From: Allolobophora icterica
Lineage: Eukaryota > Annelida > Clitellata > Crassiclitellata > Lumbricidae
Assembly: GCA_963556255.1 (NCBI GenBank)
Contig: OY744608.1
Coordinates: forward strand, 27,581,028 to 27,645,027
DNA length: 64,000 bases
Direction: 5' to 3'
In this document: one piece after another, positions 1-12,400 of the stretch
Numbering within the stretch: the first letter of the stretch is position 1
How the letters are laid out: each line of letters starts with the position of its first letter
Notes under the pieces: model-generated
The model's database searches: none
The model's input: the letters and a program-made list of their open reading frames with translations, nothing else
What the model was told of the DNA's origin: nothing
Program-made: the position numbers and the translations under genes

Positions 1-260
1 GTACGGCGTTCCGGCACCTTTTTTCAGCTACTATAAAATTAGTTATTTATTTTAATAATAAGAACAATAATTTAGTTATTTTAATTTAATTTAATTTGTG
101 TTTTGAACTGTTTTCGGTGTTTTTTGAGACCCATCCCAACCCTCAATAGTTTTTCTAGGTGTTTTTTGAGACCCATCCCAACCCTCAATAGTTTTTCTAG
201 GGATTTTAGACCGCCCATAATTGTTCCGTTCCGGAACCTTTTTTTCTAGAAAAAAAGGAC
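1..260. repeat. Dispersed repeat with GTTCCGGAACC core, copy 1 (cut by window edge)
   Basis: The window opens inside a repeat that recurs at 40217-40447 and, inverted, at 54163-54400. Shared landmarks are a GGCGTTCCGGCACC end, an AT-rich stretch of TTATTTTAATAA type, a GAGACCCATCCCAACCC-like block and a GTTCCGGAACCTTTTTTCTA end. Inside this copy a block of about 45 bp around TTTTTTGAGACCCATCCCAA is present twice in tandem (about 119-200). It is probably a non-autonomous DNA element; no reliable target-site duplication was found. Confidence 0.6.
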
Positions 261-436
261 TGATTTTAACAGAAAATTTTTTAACTCGAATAATCTATAA
301 TATACAGTTCTTCAGTACTATGTTTATTGCATGTTAAATACCTACTGGTAGTTATTTTTTATTTATCATGCAGACGGAGCAATAGAAATGTATATTCTAG
401 ATGTTGCATCTGTACTTCAGCCAGCCAACAAATTCC

Positions 437-469
437 TCAATTCCAATACAAGTCACTCGCCAAAGCAAA
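437..469 (-). CDS. Possible last exon of LAMTOR2 (weak)
   Basis: LAMTOR2 needs a short phase-0 terminal exon encoding its C-terminal helix. On the minus strand a GATTTACAG acceptor is followed by an open phase-0 stretch reading FALASDLYWN and then TGA. AATAAA-type signals lie just downstream. The resemblance to the usual 'AQALVQYLEEPL' end is slight. Another phase-0 candidate (409-359, MQHLEYTFLLLRLHDK) lies nearby. The true exon may be either of these or beyond the left edge of the window. Confidence 0.25.
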   Translation of the reverse strand, partial: FALASDLYWN

Positions 470-633
470 CTGTAAATCACTGATTCAGTGATAAAATTAC
501 ACAGACTTTTTTGTGTCAATCATTGAAACACAATTATAATTGTGATCTTTAATTGCTTCTCATAAAGTGAACAGTTTTAGCATTTAAGAGGTTTGGCTTT
601 ATCTAGACCATGTCATCATTTTTTACATACAGG

Positions 634-2096
634 CATAGGCGCCGACTCCACAGGGGCAACAGGGACTTTCGCGCCAGTACTCACCAAGGTTCTGGGGCGA
701 AAGTATAGTTTCGCCCCAGTACTTTTTTGGCCATTCAAGATATCAAAAATTCAAAATGCTTAATAAAACTTACTTAAAGGCATTTTCTGGTCTCAGGCGA
801 AACACTATGAAACAGACAAGATTAAACACTATTGCAGTTTTGAACTGTTGTCGAGTGTATACCTGGAAGCAGTGGACAACTGGACATTGATACAGTTCTT
901 GACGAATTCACAAGTAACTGCGCTGTTCGACAAAATATATTCGCCATGAAGTTGAGAAGTTAAGACTGTAACTAAAGCCTGTCTTACTTGCAAACTTTAT
1001 GTGTGTGTCTGTAACTGCTATAAAATGAGATTTGTTAGTGAAATTGAAAGTAGCTATAGTTAGTATTAGTTAGTAGGCTAGCTACAGAAAACCGAAATGT
1101 TTGCTAAGTATAGGGGCCTAATACTCGTGACTGTTGTGTACTTTTCTGTATGATTGAGCAAAGAGTATAGCACTGTTCCACAGTATCACAGTTTGTATCT
1201 TCCCAGTTGAAAGGGCCAGGTCCTACTACGTGGGGGCGGGGGAGCAGACTGCTTCCAATTTGTGCCTGAGGAACGTTCCCCCAGCGAAATGGATGTTGCT
1301 GTTCAATTGACAGTACTGTTGGAATGTATCGGCTTTGGACTGTAATCGAGTCTCTAGTTGGTCAGTGCTACAATTATTGTGCTGTAGTGCAGTGAGAATG
1401 GGATTATCAACTCTTGAAATATCTTTGCAAAATAATTGTCGACTGGATAACATTGTAATAGGCAGGAATGGAGCCTGTTACCGCTGCATTACACCAGGAA
1501 TATGCATTCATAATGCAATCTTTAAAACCCCCATATATTTGCTCAGTAGTGTCCCATATTGCCCAATATTTTAACATATGTCCCATATTTTGGAAATTTT
1601 GTCCCAAATTTTTTACAGCCTGTCCCAAAAATTTTTGCAGTATACTGGGAGCCCTGCACAAATTAATTCAACAGTTCAATTGAACTAAAATGTAGTTTTC
1701 CAAAACTAGTTTTCTTTCTCCAAAAATGCGCTAAAACTCACCTACGGCAATGCAGAAATCCAAAATTTTTCCAGGGTGGGACCCCGAACCTCCGCTTCAG
1801 AGGGAGGGAAAGGGAGGAATGGTAAAGGAGGGGAAAGAGAGAGGAGAGGGGATAAGGGATGGGAAGGGGAGGGGATGTGTAGGGGAGGAAGGGAAGGGGA
1901 GATAGGGGAAGTGGGTTACAGTAAGGGGGATTGCTTCCAGCTTACAGGGGGATAGTAGGCCCTGGAAAGGGTTTCAGGAAAGAGGGGACTCGGGGAGAGG
2001 GAAGACAGGCAGGATGGGCGATGGGATCATCCGATCACGAAATCATGGGAATGAAATTCTTGCCCCAGTACCTTTTACTAAAAGTCGGCGCCTATG
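634..2096. mobile_element. hAT-like non-autonomous element (1.46 kb)
   Basis: The element is bounded by the inverted ends CATAGGCGCCGACT (634) and AGTCGGCGCCTATG (to 2096). An exact 8-bp target-site duplication, CATACAGG, lies at 626-633 and 2097-2104. The interior has no transposase-like frame. It holds a G/A-rich tract (about 1795-2000, GGGAGGGGAA type) and short repeats of TTTCGCCCCAGTAC type. It sits downstream of, or within the last intron of, LAMTOR2. TIR plus 8-bp duplication is the hAT superfamily signature. Confidence 0.88.
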
Positions 2097-2413
2097 CATA
2101 CAGGCAATAGTTAGTAATTATTCTGGAACCAGAACCCCGCTTGCCTTCATCAGGTAGGGACAGTACATATGCTCCTAACTGATAGACGCTTGGAGAATTA
2201 AATGTCCTATGACCCAGTGCTAATGCTTAAGGCTGCTGCAAACTGAACAGGTTTCTAACTCAGCAGAGTAGAAACCATGCAATGTGAACATTCATACTAA
2301 AATGCTTCCATATTGTTGAAGAACCATAATCTCGAAATCCATCCTTCACCTGAGCAATATTCATTAAAATTACTTGATTTAGATAATTAAAATAGTTGCC
2401 TGCTTTCTCATAC

Positions 2414-4791
2414 CTTGGCTTTCAGCATTCCAAGACACAAGGGTGACTGGCCATAACAACCAACAAAGAACGAAGCAACTCGAGCAATGGCTAAACTGCC
2501 CTTCTACAAGAAATAGGTTCAAAGCATTAGTGAATAGTAACTGAGGAACGCAGTATATGCTATAGGGATCTTTAGTAGTGGAAAGCATTACTGCCCAAAG
2601 CAGCACAAGACAAGATCATGACAGAATAAAATTCCCCCAGTTGAAATGTAACGTAAGATAAAAGTGGAAATTAGTGGGTCAGTGACAACTGCATGAACCT
2701 AGTTACATGCACTATAAACCCTTTTACTAATTTTTACGACAACAGCTAGAATCTCGGTTATGTTGTGGGACTTGCTTGTTCCCTGCTGTACATGGGCGTC
2801 CACAGGAAATTTTCTAGGGGGATATTTTTCTGGGGGGCTAAATTTTAATTGGGAGGAGCAAAATGACATTTTGCATAGAATTTATTCAAAACAGCCGATT
2901 CATGAACACAGAACACGTGACAACTTTAAAAATTAAAAATGGTTAAGGGCTTACCTAAATAATTAAGTGTTTTTTGCATTGAAAATCCTGTTGGAATCGT
3001 TGTAATAATCATAATAATCAAAAGATTTTATTTTTTGTAAAATATTTGCAAAATCTAGGGGCAATGCCCTTGCCCCTCCGGATGCCCATGTTGCTGTAAC
3101 TGTCTTTGGGAAGGCATTAACTTGCATTTCAAAGCAAGTCCAATTAACATAACATGAAGACAACGATGACGATGAAGCTGTTTAGCCTAATCACCTAAAT
3201 CATCCCAGCCAAGCAAGATCCAAACTGCTTCAACTGAAAGACAAACAGAACTTAGCTCATTCTGGCAAAAGCCGACTAAAATATAACTTGCACGTTACGG
3301 AACTCAGAATATATTCAATCAATGACTCACTTATGCATGACTCGTGTACTAGAGCTCTCGGAAATGTATATGAAGTGTGAGGTCTGTCGTGACAACAGAG
3401 GGTATTAGAAATTTATAAAGCACATTTCAAAAGACTTATCAAATGACATAATGACAATAATTATCACTGCATTTCTGAAATCACCAACAAGCAGAACAGA
3501 ATTGCTCACTGACCGAACAAGCAACGATAATCATTTCTACGTTTTCACCATCAAATGTCCACTGGGTTGTGCGCTCAAACAAATAGGTGATGTTGTTTGC
3601 GATGGCTGCCATCACCCTTGGATCGACCTCTGTAGTGTAGCCAGCATATGCCAGAATACTTCCAGATGAATTCAACAAACTGCAAGATGACAACTGATGC
3701 ACAAGACTAAGGCAACAACAGAACAAAACCACCTGGATTCAATTCCAGAGAACAGAAAATCTTAGCATAGACGGTGTCTGATAAGCAAGCTGAATACTGG
3801 AGGCTTGGGAATGATCAAACAAGACAGACAAGTTTGGCTAGCTAATATGCATTACCTTGTACATTGTGATACATGTTTCAAACTTGACCCTGTTCAGTGG
3901 GAAGAGAAAACAATAATTGCAGTACTCAATCATCAAATGTATGTATTGAGAACTAATGCAACTTCAATAAACATTGTTTTGCAGTTGCACAACACAGCTT
4001 TCTTGAAAACGTAAAACTTTCACCATTACTCAATGTCTTCAAGTCATGGTGCAAGACATTTCCTTCGGATATTGATCCTTTGGTGGTGATTGTTAAACAG
4101 TAGCATGTACTTTGGTCTCACGTGTTACACAGTGCTACATAAATTTTTGTTAATATAACAGACCTAATTAAGGGTTTTCCCTGAGGTACACAGAATCCCT
4201 CAGGGACTAAACAATAATTAATAATAATAATAATAACTATCATTGTTGCTACTGCTACTATTGCTATTTATTTATTATTTATGTTACGAACATTTTTAAC
4301 GCGTGCAAAGTCACACAGAAATGCGAATCTGAGGCGTGCAAGCTATAATTATTATAACAATTTGTACAGGTGACAGATAAATCCATAAATTAATAAAAAC
4401 AACTACTAGTAAATTTTCTTTTCTTTAGGCAGGCAGGGATATTTTATGTTTTATCTGCTAGGCATTGTGATACGTACGTCGCTGACAGAAATAGGAGTTA
4501 CAGAAGTCCTGTTTCATGGTGACCTACCAAATAACCACATTGTATATCGCAGTCGAGGACTTGGGATAGGGACAGGGAGAGAAATGCCACAGAGAGACTG
4601 AAAAACAAGTAACCGAAACGCAATTGAAGCTAGGCCTATATACCTGTTCCAACTCTACAGTAACTTTTGTGTCACCTTGACAGAAGTCTTATAAACGAGA
4701 CTGACGTATAACAATTTTGTTTTTCTTACAAAGTTGCCCGTACGTTGTCCGTGTTGACCTGTGCTAATATTTTCGCCAGCTCTTTTGGCAT
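2414..4791 (-). CDS. LAMTOR2: LAMTOR2 (Ragulator complex subunit, p14/Roadblock fold), last exon unresolved
   Basis: Three exons on the minus strand join in phase: 4791-4730, 3679-3514 and 2503-2414, giving 106 residues before the missing end. LAMTOR2 pairs with LAMTOR3 in Ragulator on the lysosome surface, which anchors Rag GTPases and mTORC1. Exon 1 reads MPKELAKILAQVNTDNVRAT, the Roadblock N-terminal helix. Exon 2 carries the strands around SSGSILAYAGY (about residues 25-35) and MAAIANNI. Exon 3 has GSLAIARVA and ends GMLKAK, matching the family's GMLKAKA. Donors are GTAAGA, GTCAGT and GTATGA; acceptors are TTGCAG and TTGTAG. The family is about 125 aa, so roughly 10-19 C-terminal residues are missing; candidates lie at 359-469. 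Intron 2 contains a hAT-like element (2791-3090). The gene is divergent from the CPSF6/7 gene at 6437. Identity is clear; the 3' end is not. Confidence 0.88.
2791..3090. mobile_element. hAT-like MITE (300 bp) in LAMTOR2 intron 2
   Basis: The ends CATGGGCGTCCACAGG and CCTCCGGATGCCCATG are imperfect inverted repeats. The flanks CTGCTGTA (2783-2790) and TTGCTGTA (3091-3098) match at 7 of 8 bases, consistent with an aged 8-bp duplication. The interior includes CTAGGGGG and GGGGCAATGCCC blocks also typical of the element at 49985-50673. Confidence 0.7.
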
Positions 4792-5021
4792 AATAAGGTA
4801 AGCCATGGATAAATAACAGAACTCTCAAACTTTAAATGAAACAACCAAATAACACGCGCACCACATCACGATAATATTTAAATTGCCCTCGTCAGTCATA
4901 TGGCAGCTGCTATAAATAGACATACCGATACTCTCACACCCGTTAGTCGCCGCTAATATTTTGATCCTCGCAACTGAATTTCACACTGGGCCTAAATGGA
5001 AACTGCAGAGTTAGATATAAT

Positions 5022-5867
5022 CAGTCTTGTTGTCAAGACCTTAAACCTCAAGACAAGGACCAAGACCAAAACTTTGAACCTCAAGACCAAGACTTTGAAC
5101 CTCAAGACCAAGACCAAGACTTTGAAACTCAAGACCAAAACCGAGAACAATGCCCAAAAAATCACAACCATATCCAGACTTCTATTCCTTACTAAAAAAA
5201 TTGTCAAGTCGGACTACTCGCTATCTTAATTAAAACATGAATCTTTTATTTTATTCAAACAAAGCAACTCCAAATGCAGACTGCAGAGAATTCCGAATTC
5301 GTATAATTTACAAAAGTCCTTCATGCGAAATTTTATTCCAAATGCATGTTGCAATTTTTGTTGCATTTATAAAAAACCAATTCGCTCAGAATTTTCTGAC
5401 CAAGACGTTACTTGTGGGGCCTCATAAAAATTCTGCCATGTGAAAAATACGCTCTACAGTGCTGAATTCACTGGCACACAGAGCAGCTTTTTCAAGTACC
5501 AGATGTAAATGTACAAATTGTGAGTCTGTTTTGAAATCACTCCATGGGAAATAACCGGAAGTCAAATAAATGTCAACAGCAAAGCCTCATTCACACCGTG
5601 TAAATACTAAAGTAATTATTAGTAATTATTGGAATTTTTTTAAATTCTTGCGTTTTGTCAATGACTGATCATATTGTCAAAGTCTTGGTCTTGGTCTTGC
5701 AAACCAAGACCAAGACTTTGAACCTCAAGACCAAGACCAAGACCTTGAACCTCAAGACAAAGACCAAGACCAAGACTTTTGGTCTCAAGACCAAGACCAA
5801 GACTTTTAAAAAAGAACTCGAGTGAACTCGAGACCAAGACCTTATAGTCTCGAGGACAACAAGACTG
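5022..5867. mobile_element. hAT-like composite element with minisatellite arms, copy 1
   Basis: The element begins CAGTCTTGTTGTC and ends GACAACAAGACTG. Just inside each end is a minisatellite built on GACCAAGACTTTGAACCTC (about 5035-5145 and 5684-5815). The middle is unique and shared with copy 2 at 40697-41566, for example GAGAATTCCGAATTCGTAT and AAAGTCCTTCATGC. The minisatellite frames give repetitive spurious ORFs. Flanking 8-mers here (GATATAAT / ATTAGAAG) do not match, unlike copy 2. Confidence 0.75.
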
Positions 5868-6031
5868 ATTAGAAGCACATGATAACAGTTTTACAGGAGT
5901 CGAATACAACTGTTTCTAACGGCAGTCAACAGAGTGCCAATCACGGCCTAACACTCACCACGATGTATCTTACATCATGCACTCACTTAACTACCGCCGC
6001 CATCTAGCGAGTAGAAGGCTTAGTAAACCTT

Positions 6032-6107
6032 ATGGAGGGCTACGGGATTCGATCTTGATACCTTCTGCACTTCACGCCAGTGTGTTATCCATTACTCTAC
6101 GGGCCCC
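6032..6107 (-). pseudogene. tRNA-Arg-like relic (pseudo-tRNA or SINE head)
   Basis: On the minus strand the sequence runs GGGGCCCGTAGAGTAATGG (A-box region), then GATAACAC, then a B-box-like GATCGAATCCCG and an acceptor-like end TAGCCCTCC. The layout matches a tRNA-Arg type gene. The presumed anticodon loop GGCGTGA lacks the conserved T33 and several acceptor pairs fail, so it is not expected to be functional. It lies 330 bp upstream of the CPSF6/7 start codon. Confidence 0.5.
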
Positions 6108-6436
6108 TAAGATGTCAATGAATAATATTATTGCATAGGAATAATATTGCGCAGGCTCGATTTTCACAACTCTTCTCTCACAGACTAATTGGTCCAGTAG
6201 AGGTGAATAATAATTACTGTGTAACCAGTCGTAATTTCTGATAAACATTATAATATTTGTCAGAAAGGTCACCAGCGTTTTTAACACTCGTCGTAGCCGT
6301 ACGAAGGCGTCCTTAAACCGTAGCCGTACGAAGGCGTCCTTAAACGATAAACTTAAACTAAGGATAGCGCTAGAAAAAAATTCTGTAGCTATTCTCCGTC
6401 TCCCTAACGGTTTAGGTTTTGATAAAATTTTCTTAA

Positions 6437-9400
6437 ATGGCGGACGCGGAGGGAATCGATTTATATGCTGATGTTGACGATTTTGGACAGGCTTCATCGG
6501 TGAGGAACATTTTGTATTATCCGACTTGTTCTACGTAACATGAATTCTGATATAGATACCGCACGCCGTTCGCTTTAGTAATAACGTGCCTCGATGGTTT
6601 GTGATTTCGATGTAAGTCAATTATATAGCGCCCTAATTAGCTCGTTAACGATAAAGGCTGAGACGAGCTATGCGACGGCTCAATTTGGCCGAAAAAACTG
6701 GCAAATATGTTATCCAATAATTTAATAATTTGCGGAAATATATGAAGTCAAAAAGGCAACAAGGCGTTCAATAAATGCATCGGATGCATTGAGTCCTATT
6801 AAAAAGCTAGAGGACGACTTTTTATTTTAAAAGACTATAATCACACGGTAATCAGGTTCCATAAATGATTGGAGTCTAATTTAATGTTATCCAGTGACTT
6901 CTACAGCACAGTTATCATACTTGCCCCCAGAATACAAGTCAGAGACTACTAACTGATGACTTTTTAGTCGTCAGTTGGTAGTCTCTGACTTGTATTCTTG
7001 GGGCAAGTACCCTTTTACTAAACAGCAATCCAGTTTCAGGAGTGTTCATTCCACAAAATTATTGTTGAATGGGTTGCTGTGTTTGATATGAGTTTGGCCT
7101 TCAACCCTACTGACCACATTGCAGGATTCTCTCATAGAGTATCTTTACATGTTTTTCAGTGTGATGGTTCATCCTTTGATGTGGTTATGCTTGTTCCTGT
7201 TTGATCACATTCAATACTCAGTTACTGCTTATGAATTAGCCTGTTCCAGGCTTGTATTTGAGTCTCCACAGGGTTCCATTTTTAAATCCTCTGCTTAGGG
7301 CATAGCCGGGTGCCGTTTTTCAACCGGGTACCGGGTCCGGGTAGTTTGAATAAAAACCTGCCGGGTCCGGGTATAAAAACTAAAAGTAATCTCAAATCTC
7401 TAATCCGAAACAATGTCGCGAAAAAATAACTCCACTCTACCCTCTACGAATCCACTTCAGAACATTTTAATAAACAAGGAAAACAACTGCAATGATCAAA
7501 AAGGGTGGGAGAGAGGGACTATATGGCGTTCTCAATAATCACAGAGAATTGTCCGCGTATAGGTGAAAGGAGGAGGGGAGAGGAACTTGCTGGAGCTCTC
7601 TATAATCAAAGGAAATTGTCGGTGCATAGGCAAAAGGAGGAGGGGAGAGGGACTTGATGGAGTTCTTAACAATCAAAGGAAATTGTCATAGGTGAAATGA
7701 GGAGGGGAGAGGCACTTGATGGAGTTCTCAACATCAAAGGAAATTGTGGCGTCTAGGCGAAAGTAGGAGGGGAGAAGGACTTGATGGAGTGCTGAACATC
7801 AATGGAAATCGTCGGGGCATAGGCGAAATGAGGAGGGGAGAGGGGCTTGCTGGAGCTCTCAATAATCAAAAGAAAACACCGGCAGCTCATCAACAGCCAA
7901 AGGCCGTCGCCAAGGCAACTTACTGTTCCTGATGTCATTACATTATGTTACTGTTAATTGACATTTACCCACCCGGACCCGGATGACCTTTCAGCTCCGG
8001 GTCCGGGTGTCTTCCGGGTGTTCAATACCCGCAATTTCCGGGTATCCGGGTCAGTACCCGGCTATGCCCTACCTCTGCTTTACATCTTCTACACTTTACC
8101 TCTTTATTTTCATGGAGGAGCACCTTATAAATGTGCTGTTATGAATATGCCTATGGTTAGCGATGGACTGTGCCAGCTGCAGTGAAGTTCATGAAACTGG
8201 ACAAATGATGGATTTGACCTTGGGTGTACGATGTTGTATAACGATTTGTACTCTTGCCAGTGTAGTTTTAGAAAGCACACCAATAAAACTTTGAAAACTT
8301 CTGAGGTTTATATAATTATATAAGGTTTCATAAAACCATTACAGGTTGATATTCTTTGTTATTTTCCCTCATGAAGCAAGACCACCAGGATAATGTTGTT
8401 GACAGCACCGAACCAGATCTGTATGATGCCATGGTTACTGCTCCTGCTGATAGCACAGAAGAGGTATCATAACTTGCCTATGTTTTAAAGAAGTATTACG
8501 GTAACTTGTAATGCTTAAGAAGATAGAAAAGCTTTTAATGATGTGTTTTGTGACCAGAAAACCAGAATATATTAAGGATGTTTGAATTTCTGGTTGATTT
8601 ACACTGAGGTGTAACTTATAAGACTGGATGTAACATGGTTAGAGATGCTTTGTAATAACAGCTGAAGTGGGTTTGTTAAACTGTTCACTTCTGTGATGCC
8701 TTAGAATAAAGTTGAAATGGGTTTATTAATCTGTTCATGTCTGTATAAAAATGTAGTTTGTAATTGCTGCACCAAGGGTTGGCATCCTATATACACAAGG
8801 TGAATTAACAGTTGATTATTGGTTTTTCTTTAATGTCTTTTGTATCCAAATTCATTTCCTTCACTAAACTCTTTTTATTACCCTATCTTTGTAACCATTA
8901 CGGCCACTACATATGTTAATTTAAACTGAGCTTCATTGAATTAACATGCTGATCTTTAGACATACTGGGTGTGCAAAGGCAGCCTACTGTCATCATAGCC
9001 TTTGAGATAATCTTTAGCCCTGTTAAAGATGAAGAAAGTGCATGAAATGACTCCAGTATGAAGGTCAAGATTATATTACTAACAACATTTATTTTTAGTG
9101 ATTTTTGTTGGTTTAGAATATGACCATTGCAAATATTTGAATTGTTTTATAGACAAGGAATGACCCTTCGGTTTCTAGGCATGACTTTGTAAAAGAACGC
9201 CGCTGTCCTCTTTACATTGGTAACTTGACATGGGTGAGATTTTCAAAATATGTTTAATATTGCTTGATTACTTGTGCAGCACAGTACCTTGATATATTTA
9301 CAGTTTGTGTTTGCTAGTACCAAAAATCAAACTGATCTACCATAAACTAGTGGATTGAGTCCAAATAAATGTATGGCTAAAGATGAAGAATATTTACAAA

Positions 9401-12400
9401 GATTTTGAATTGTATTGATACAGGCTGTTATGATGTGGCCTTTTTGCATTATATAATCAGTCACATGTTCTAAATTGCCATGCAAAATTTAAATAGATGG
9501 TATGATGATTGGAACACTCTTATTGGGATATATTTAATATTTTGTTGATATGAGTAAGTGAAATGCAAAATATTCTCTGTATGTACAGTAATGTTGTTTT
9601 GTATCATTTGCATTGTCTTCAATGACTCAAAACTGTACAGACACAGGGAAGTTTGGGAAATCACCAAATGCCATAAATTTGAGGTGATCAGTTGGTAAGC
9701 TCGGCCATCTGTTGTGGGAATTTTATTTGTCGTGGTGTCAGTCCCCACAATATGGACTGGGAACTTCATGTCATCTGTCATCCATGGATAACTTATTCTT
9801 TCGTTATTAACATCATTTACTTAAAAAGAAGCATCTTTGAGAGATTCTTGAAAGTTGCTGTTAAAATGGTCACACACACAGTTTTTTACAGCGTTAATGT
9901 TTTTGAAGTTCTTGATGTTGATTGTTACGGCAGTGGACATCTGAGCAGGACCTGAGTGACTTGATAGCAGGCAGTGGAGTAACTGATCTGATTGAGATCA
10001 AGTTTCATGAAAACAGAACAAATGGACAATCCAAAGGGTGATTTGTTTATTATGTGATACTACTTTTAAAGTTTTCTGAAGAATATAAATGACTTCAAGT
10101 GATGATGTAAAATTTTAACTCATAAATTAATGCTTTCTACTGAATTCATTAGTTTTTTCCTGAGTTATGATTCACTGTTATATTGGGAAGCAAGTTAAAG
10201 TTCTGTTCAAATGGCTAAGTAATGGCTGTGTATTGCAACCAGATATGTCGTCAGCCAAAACAAATCTGTTGAAACATTTGAGAAAAGCTTATTCTAAAAA
10301 TTGTTAAATTCTAAAGTTATTCTTTATAAGAAGATGAAACCTGATGCCATGACCACTTTTGAACATATTGATTTGTCACATGTGTGCTAAAAGACAAAGA
10401 ATACATTTAAATTATCTTTACATGTATGTTTAGATATTGGTGGAACATTTTATGCATCACCATACGGTTCACCATACTAGAGGCGCTTTATAAATGTTTA
10501 AATACAATATAAAAAAATAGGTTTTTAGAGAGATTTTAAGTCTTGTAACGTAACAAAACTAAGACAAGGAACACTTGGAAGAGTTCTGATTATTATTTGG
10601 GCAAGGTCATGTAAATTAAACTTCGTCTAGCCTTTGAGAAAAGGCCAGGCCACGGTACCATAAAATTTTAGTTTTCACAGAATTTTATGTTTTCTGTAAA
10701 ATAATGTTACCATTAGATTCAGCGCATGTTTTCCCACTGTTTTTTAACTGACATTTGATAGGTTGTCACAAAAACTTTTTAATACAGTTTTGGGAATGTT
10801 CTGGAGTAAAATGGAGACCCTATTTTTGCTCTCAAGAAACTGTATGGAAGATTTGAGACTAGAAACAGAAAACTACAAGAACATTGTACATAGAGATTGC
10901 ATATATATTCTAAAATTTCACCTAGATACTTTGAGATGAATAATTTGAGTACAGCATTTTACTTTTTAACATTCTAAATGTAAAATTGCTTGTAGTAAGG
11001 TGCTGGGTTATTGTTGATTTTCTGGTTGTCCAGCATTATATTCTTACTGTTTTCATGACTATTAATGGTTAGAAGAACAAACATTTGTCTAGTGATGTTT
11101 TACCTTTGAAATGATTTACATTATGCTTAGGTTTGCTACGGTGATTGTTGGATCACAAAACAGTTCAGATATGCTGATGTCGAAACTGCCAAAGAAAGAA
11201 CTCGATGGAAAGCCAATTATTGTAACGCACTGCACGAAACAAAATCTGAAAATGTTTGATATTGTAGTACCAAGCAAACAACAAGTTACCAATGGTAAGA
11301 TACAGTGTTTTTTAATGTGATTAATTATCCATTGTTGTTATGTAGTAATACGCCTATTTGAGAAATCCTTATTATACCAATATGTACATTGTTATGGTGC
11401 TGTCTGTTTCTGTTGTAACCCTGTATGGGCACATGGACCCCAAGTTCTTTCCATTTGACTATGGACTCTTTATATGGGTGACATGGTTGCCGGTTGCTTC
11501 GAGCATTTGGCATGTAATGTAGTGTTAGGGTTTGAACATCCTCTGAGACTAGGCAAGGTCCATAAGCATGTATGTTATGTAGAATTGCTCATTGCCATTG
11601 ACTGATGATTTTTAAGTACATAGTGGCACTTAATAATACTGAACTAATAGTAATGATCCAATATTTCAGCACGATTGCTTTTGGGGCTATGTTTGAGAGC
11701 TAGACATCTATGAAGGCTAGCCATCCCAGAGATGCACTCTCTCCTCTCTTGCATTGAATAGTTTTCTACATGCTCTGGATTATATCCTTTGGGTTAAAAA
11801 CACCAATAATTATAATGATAAGCTCTGTTTCTGTGGTTGTTAATTTGTTTCCATTTTTGTATAATCATATATTGATGACTGCATAGGTAGCACTTCTCCT
11901 GTTAGCAAGAAGTGTAGCGAATCTCCTGTTATTCATATTTTATCTATGTTTAACATGAGTTTGAATGTACAGATTTTATGATGCTGCTTAGGATAAATTG
12001 TATATATGTTTGGTTATAATTATGCAATATTATAGCCAGCATTAAGGTATAGACCAGCATCATTAACGGTTTTCTTAGGCGATCAAAATGAGCACCATTC
12101 TGCGAGTAATGCCGGCAGAGAACCTTCTCCAGCACCATCATCATCTCTGACAAGACAGAATCAGCATTCATATCAGCCGCCAAATTATGTACCATACTCT
12201 TCAGGATTGCTGCCATCGTCTGGTATGCTGCCACCAGCCAGTCAAGGTTTGTGGTGTGGTGTGAACCATACGTTTGCCGCTATAAACAATTGCTATAGTG
12301 GTATTGTATGTACTTAACAGTTATTACAGTGTAAGAGCTGTTTGCTACATTCAACATTTCAATTGTATTGCCAGTAGCTTGTTAGTGTCCAAAGCATCAT

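Larger units (their letters stand above)
4792..6436. other. Intergenic region between divergent LAMTOR2 and CPSF6/7
   Basis: This 1.6-kb stretch separates the two divergent start codons and should hold both promoters. No TATA box at a convincing spacing was recognised. It contains the hAT-like element 5022-5867 and a tRNA-like relic at 6032-6107. A direct 24-bp duplication around CGTAGCCGTACGAAGGCGTC lies at about 6292-6345, just upstream of the CPSF6/7 start. Confidence 0.6.

Noticed and set aside
2240..2360. Minus-strand VKDGFRDYGSSTIWKHF as the last LAMTOR2 exon
   Set aside because: It is in phase after a GCTCAG acceptor but has no resemblance to the LAMTOR2 C-terminal helix.
4992..5909. 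Repetitive Lys/Thr/Leu or Leu/Gly frames on both strands (also 40644-41789)
   Set aside because: They are read from the minisatellite arms of the hAT-like composite element.
6072..6497. 141-codon minus-strand frame overlapping the CPSF6/7 start
   Set aside because: Antisense to exon 1 of a clear gene and over a tRNA-like relic; no protein features.
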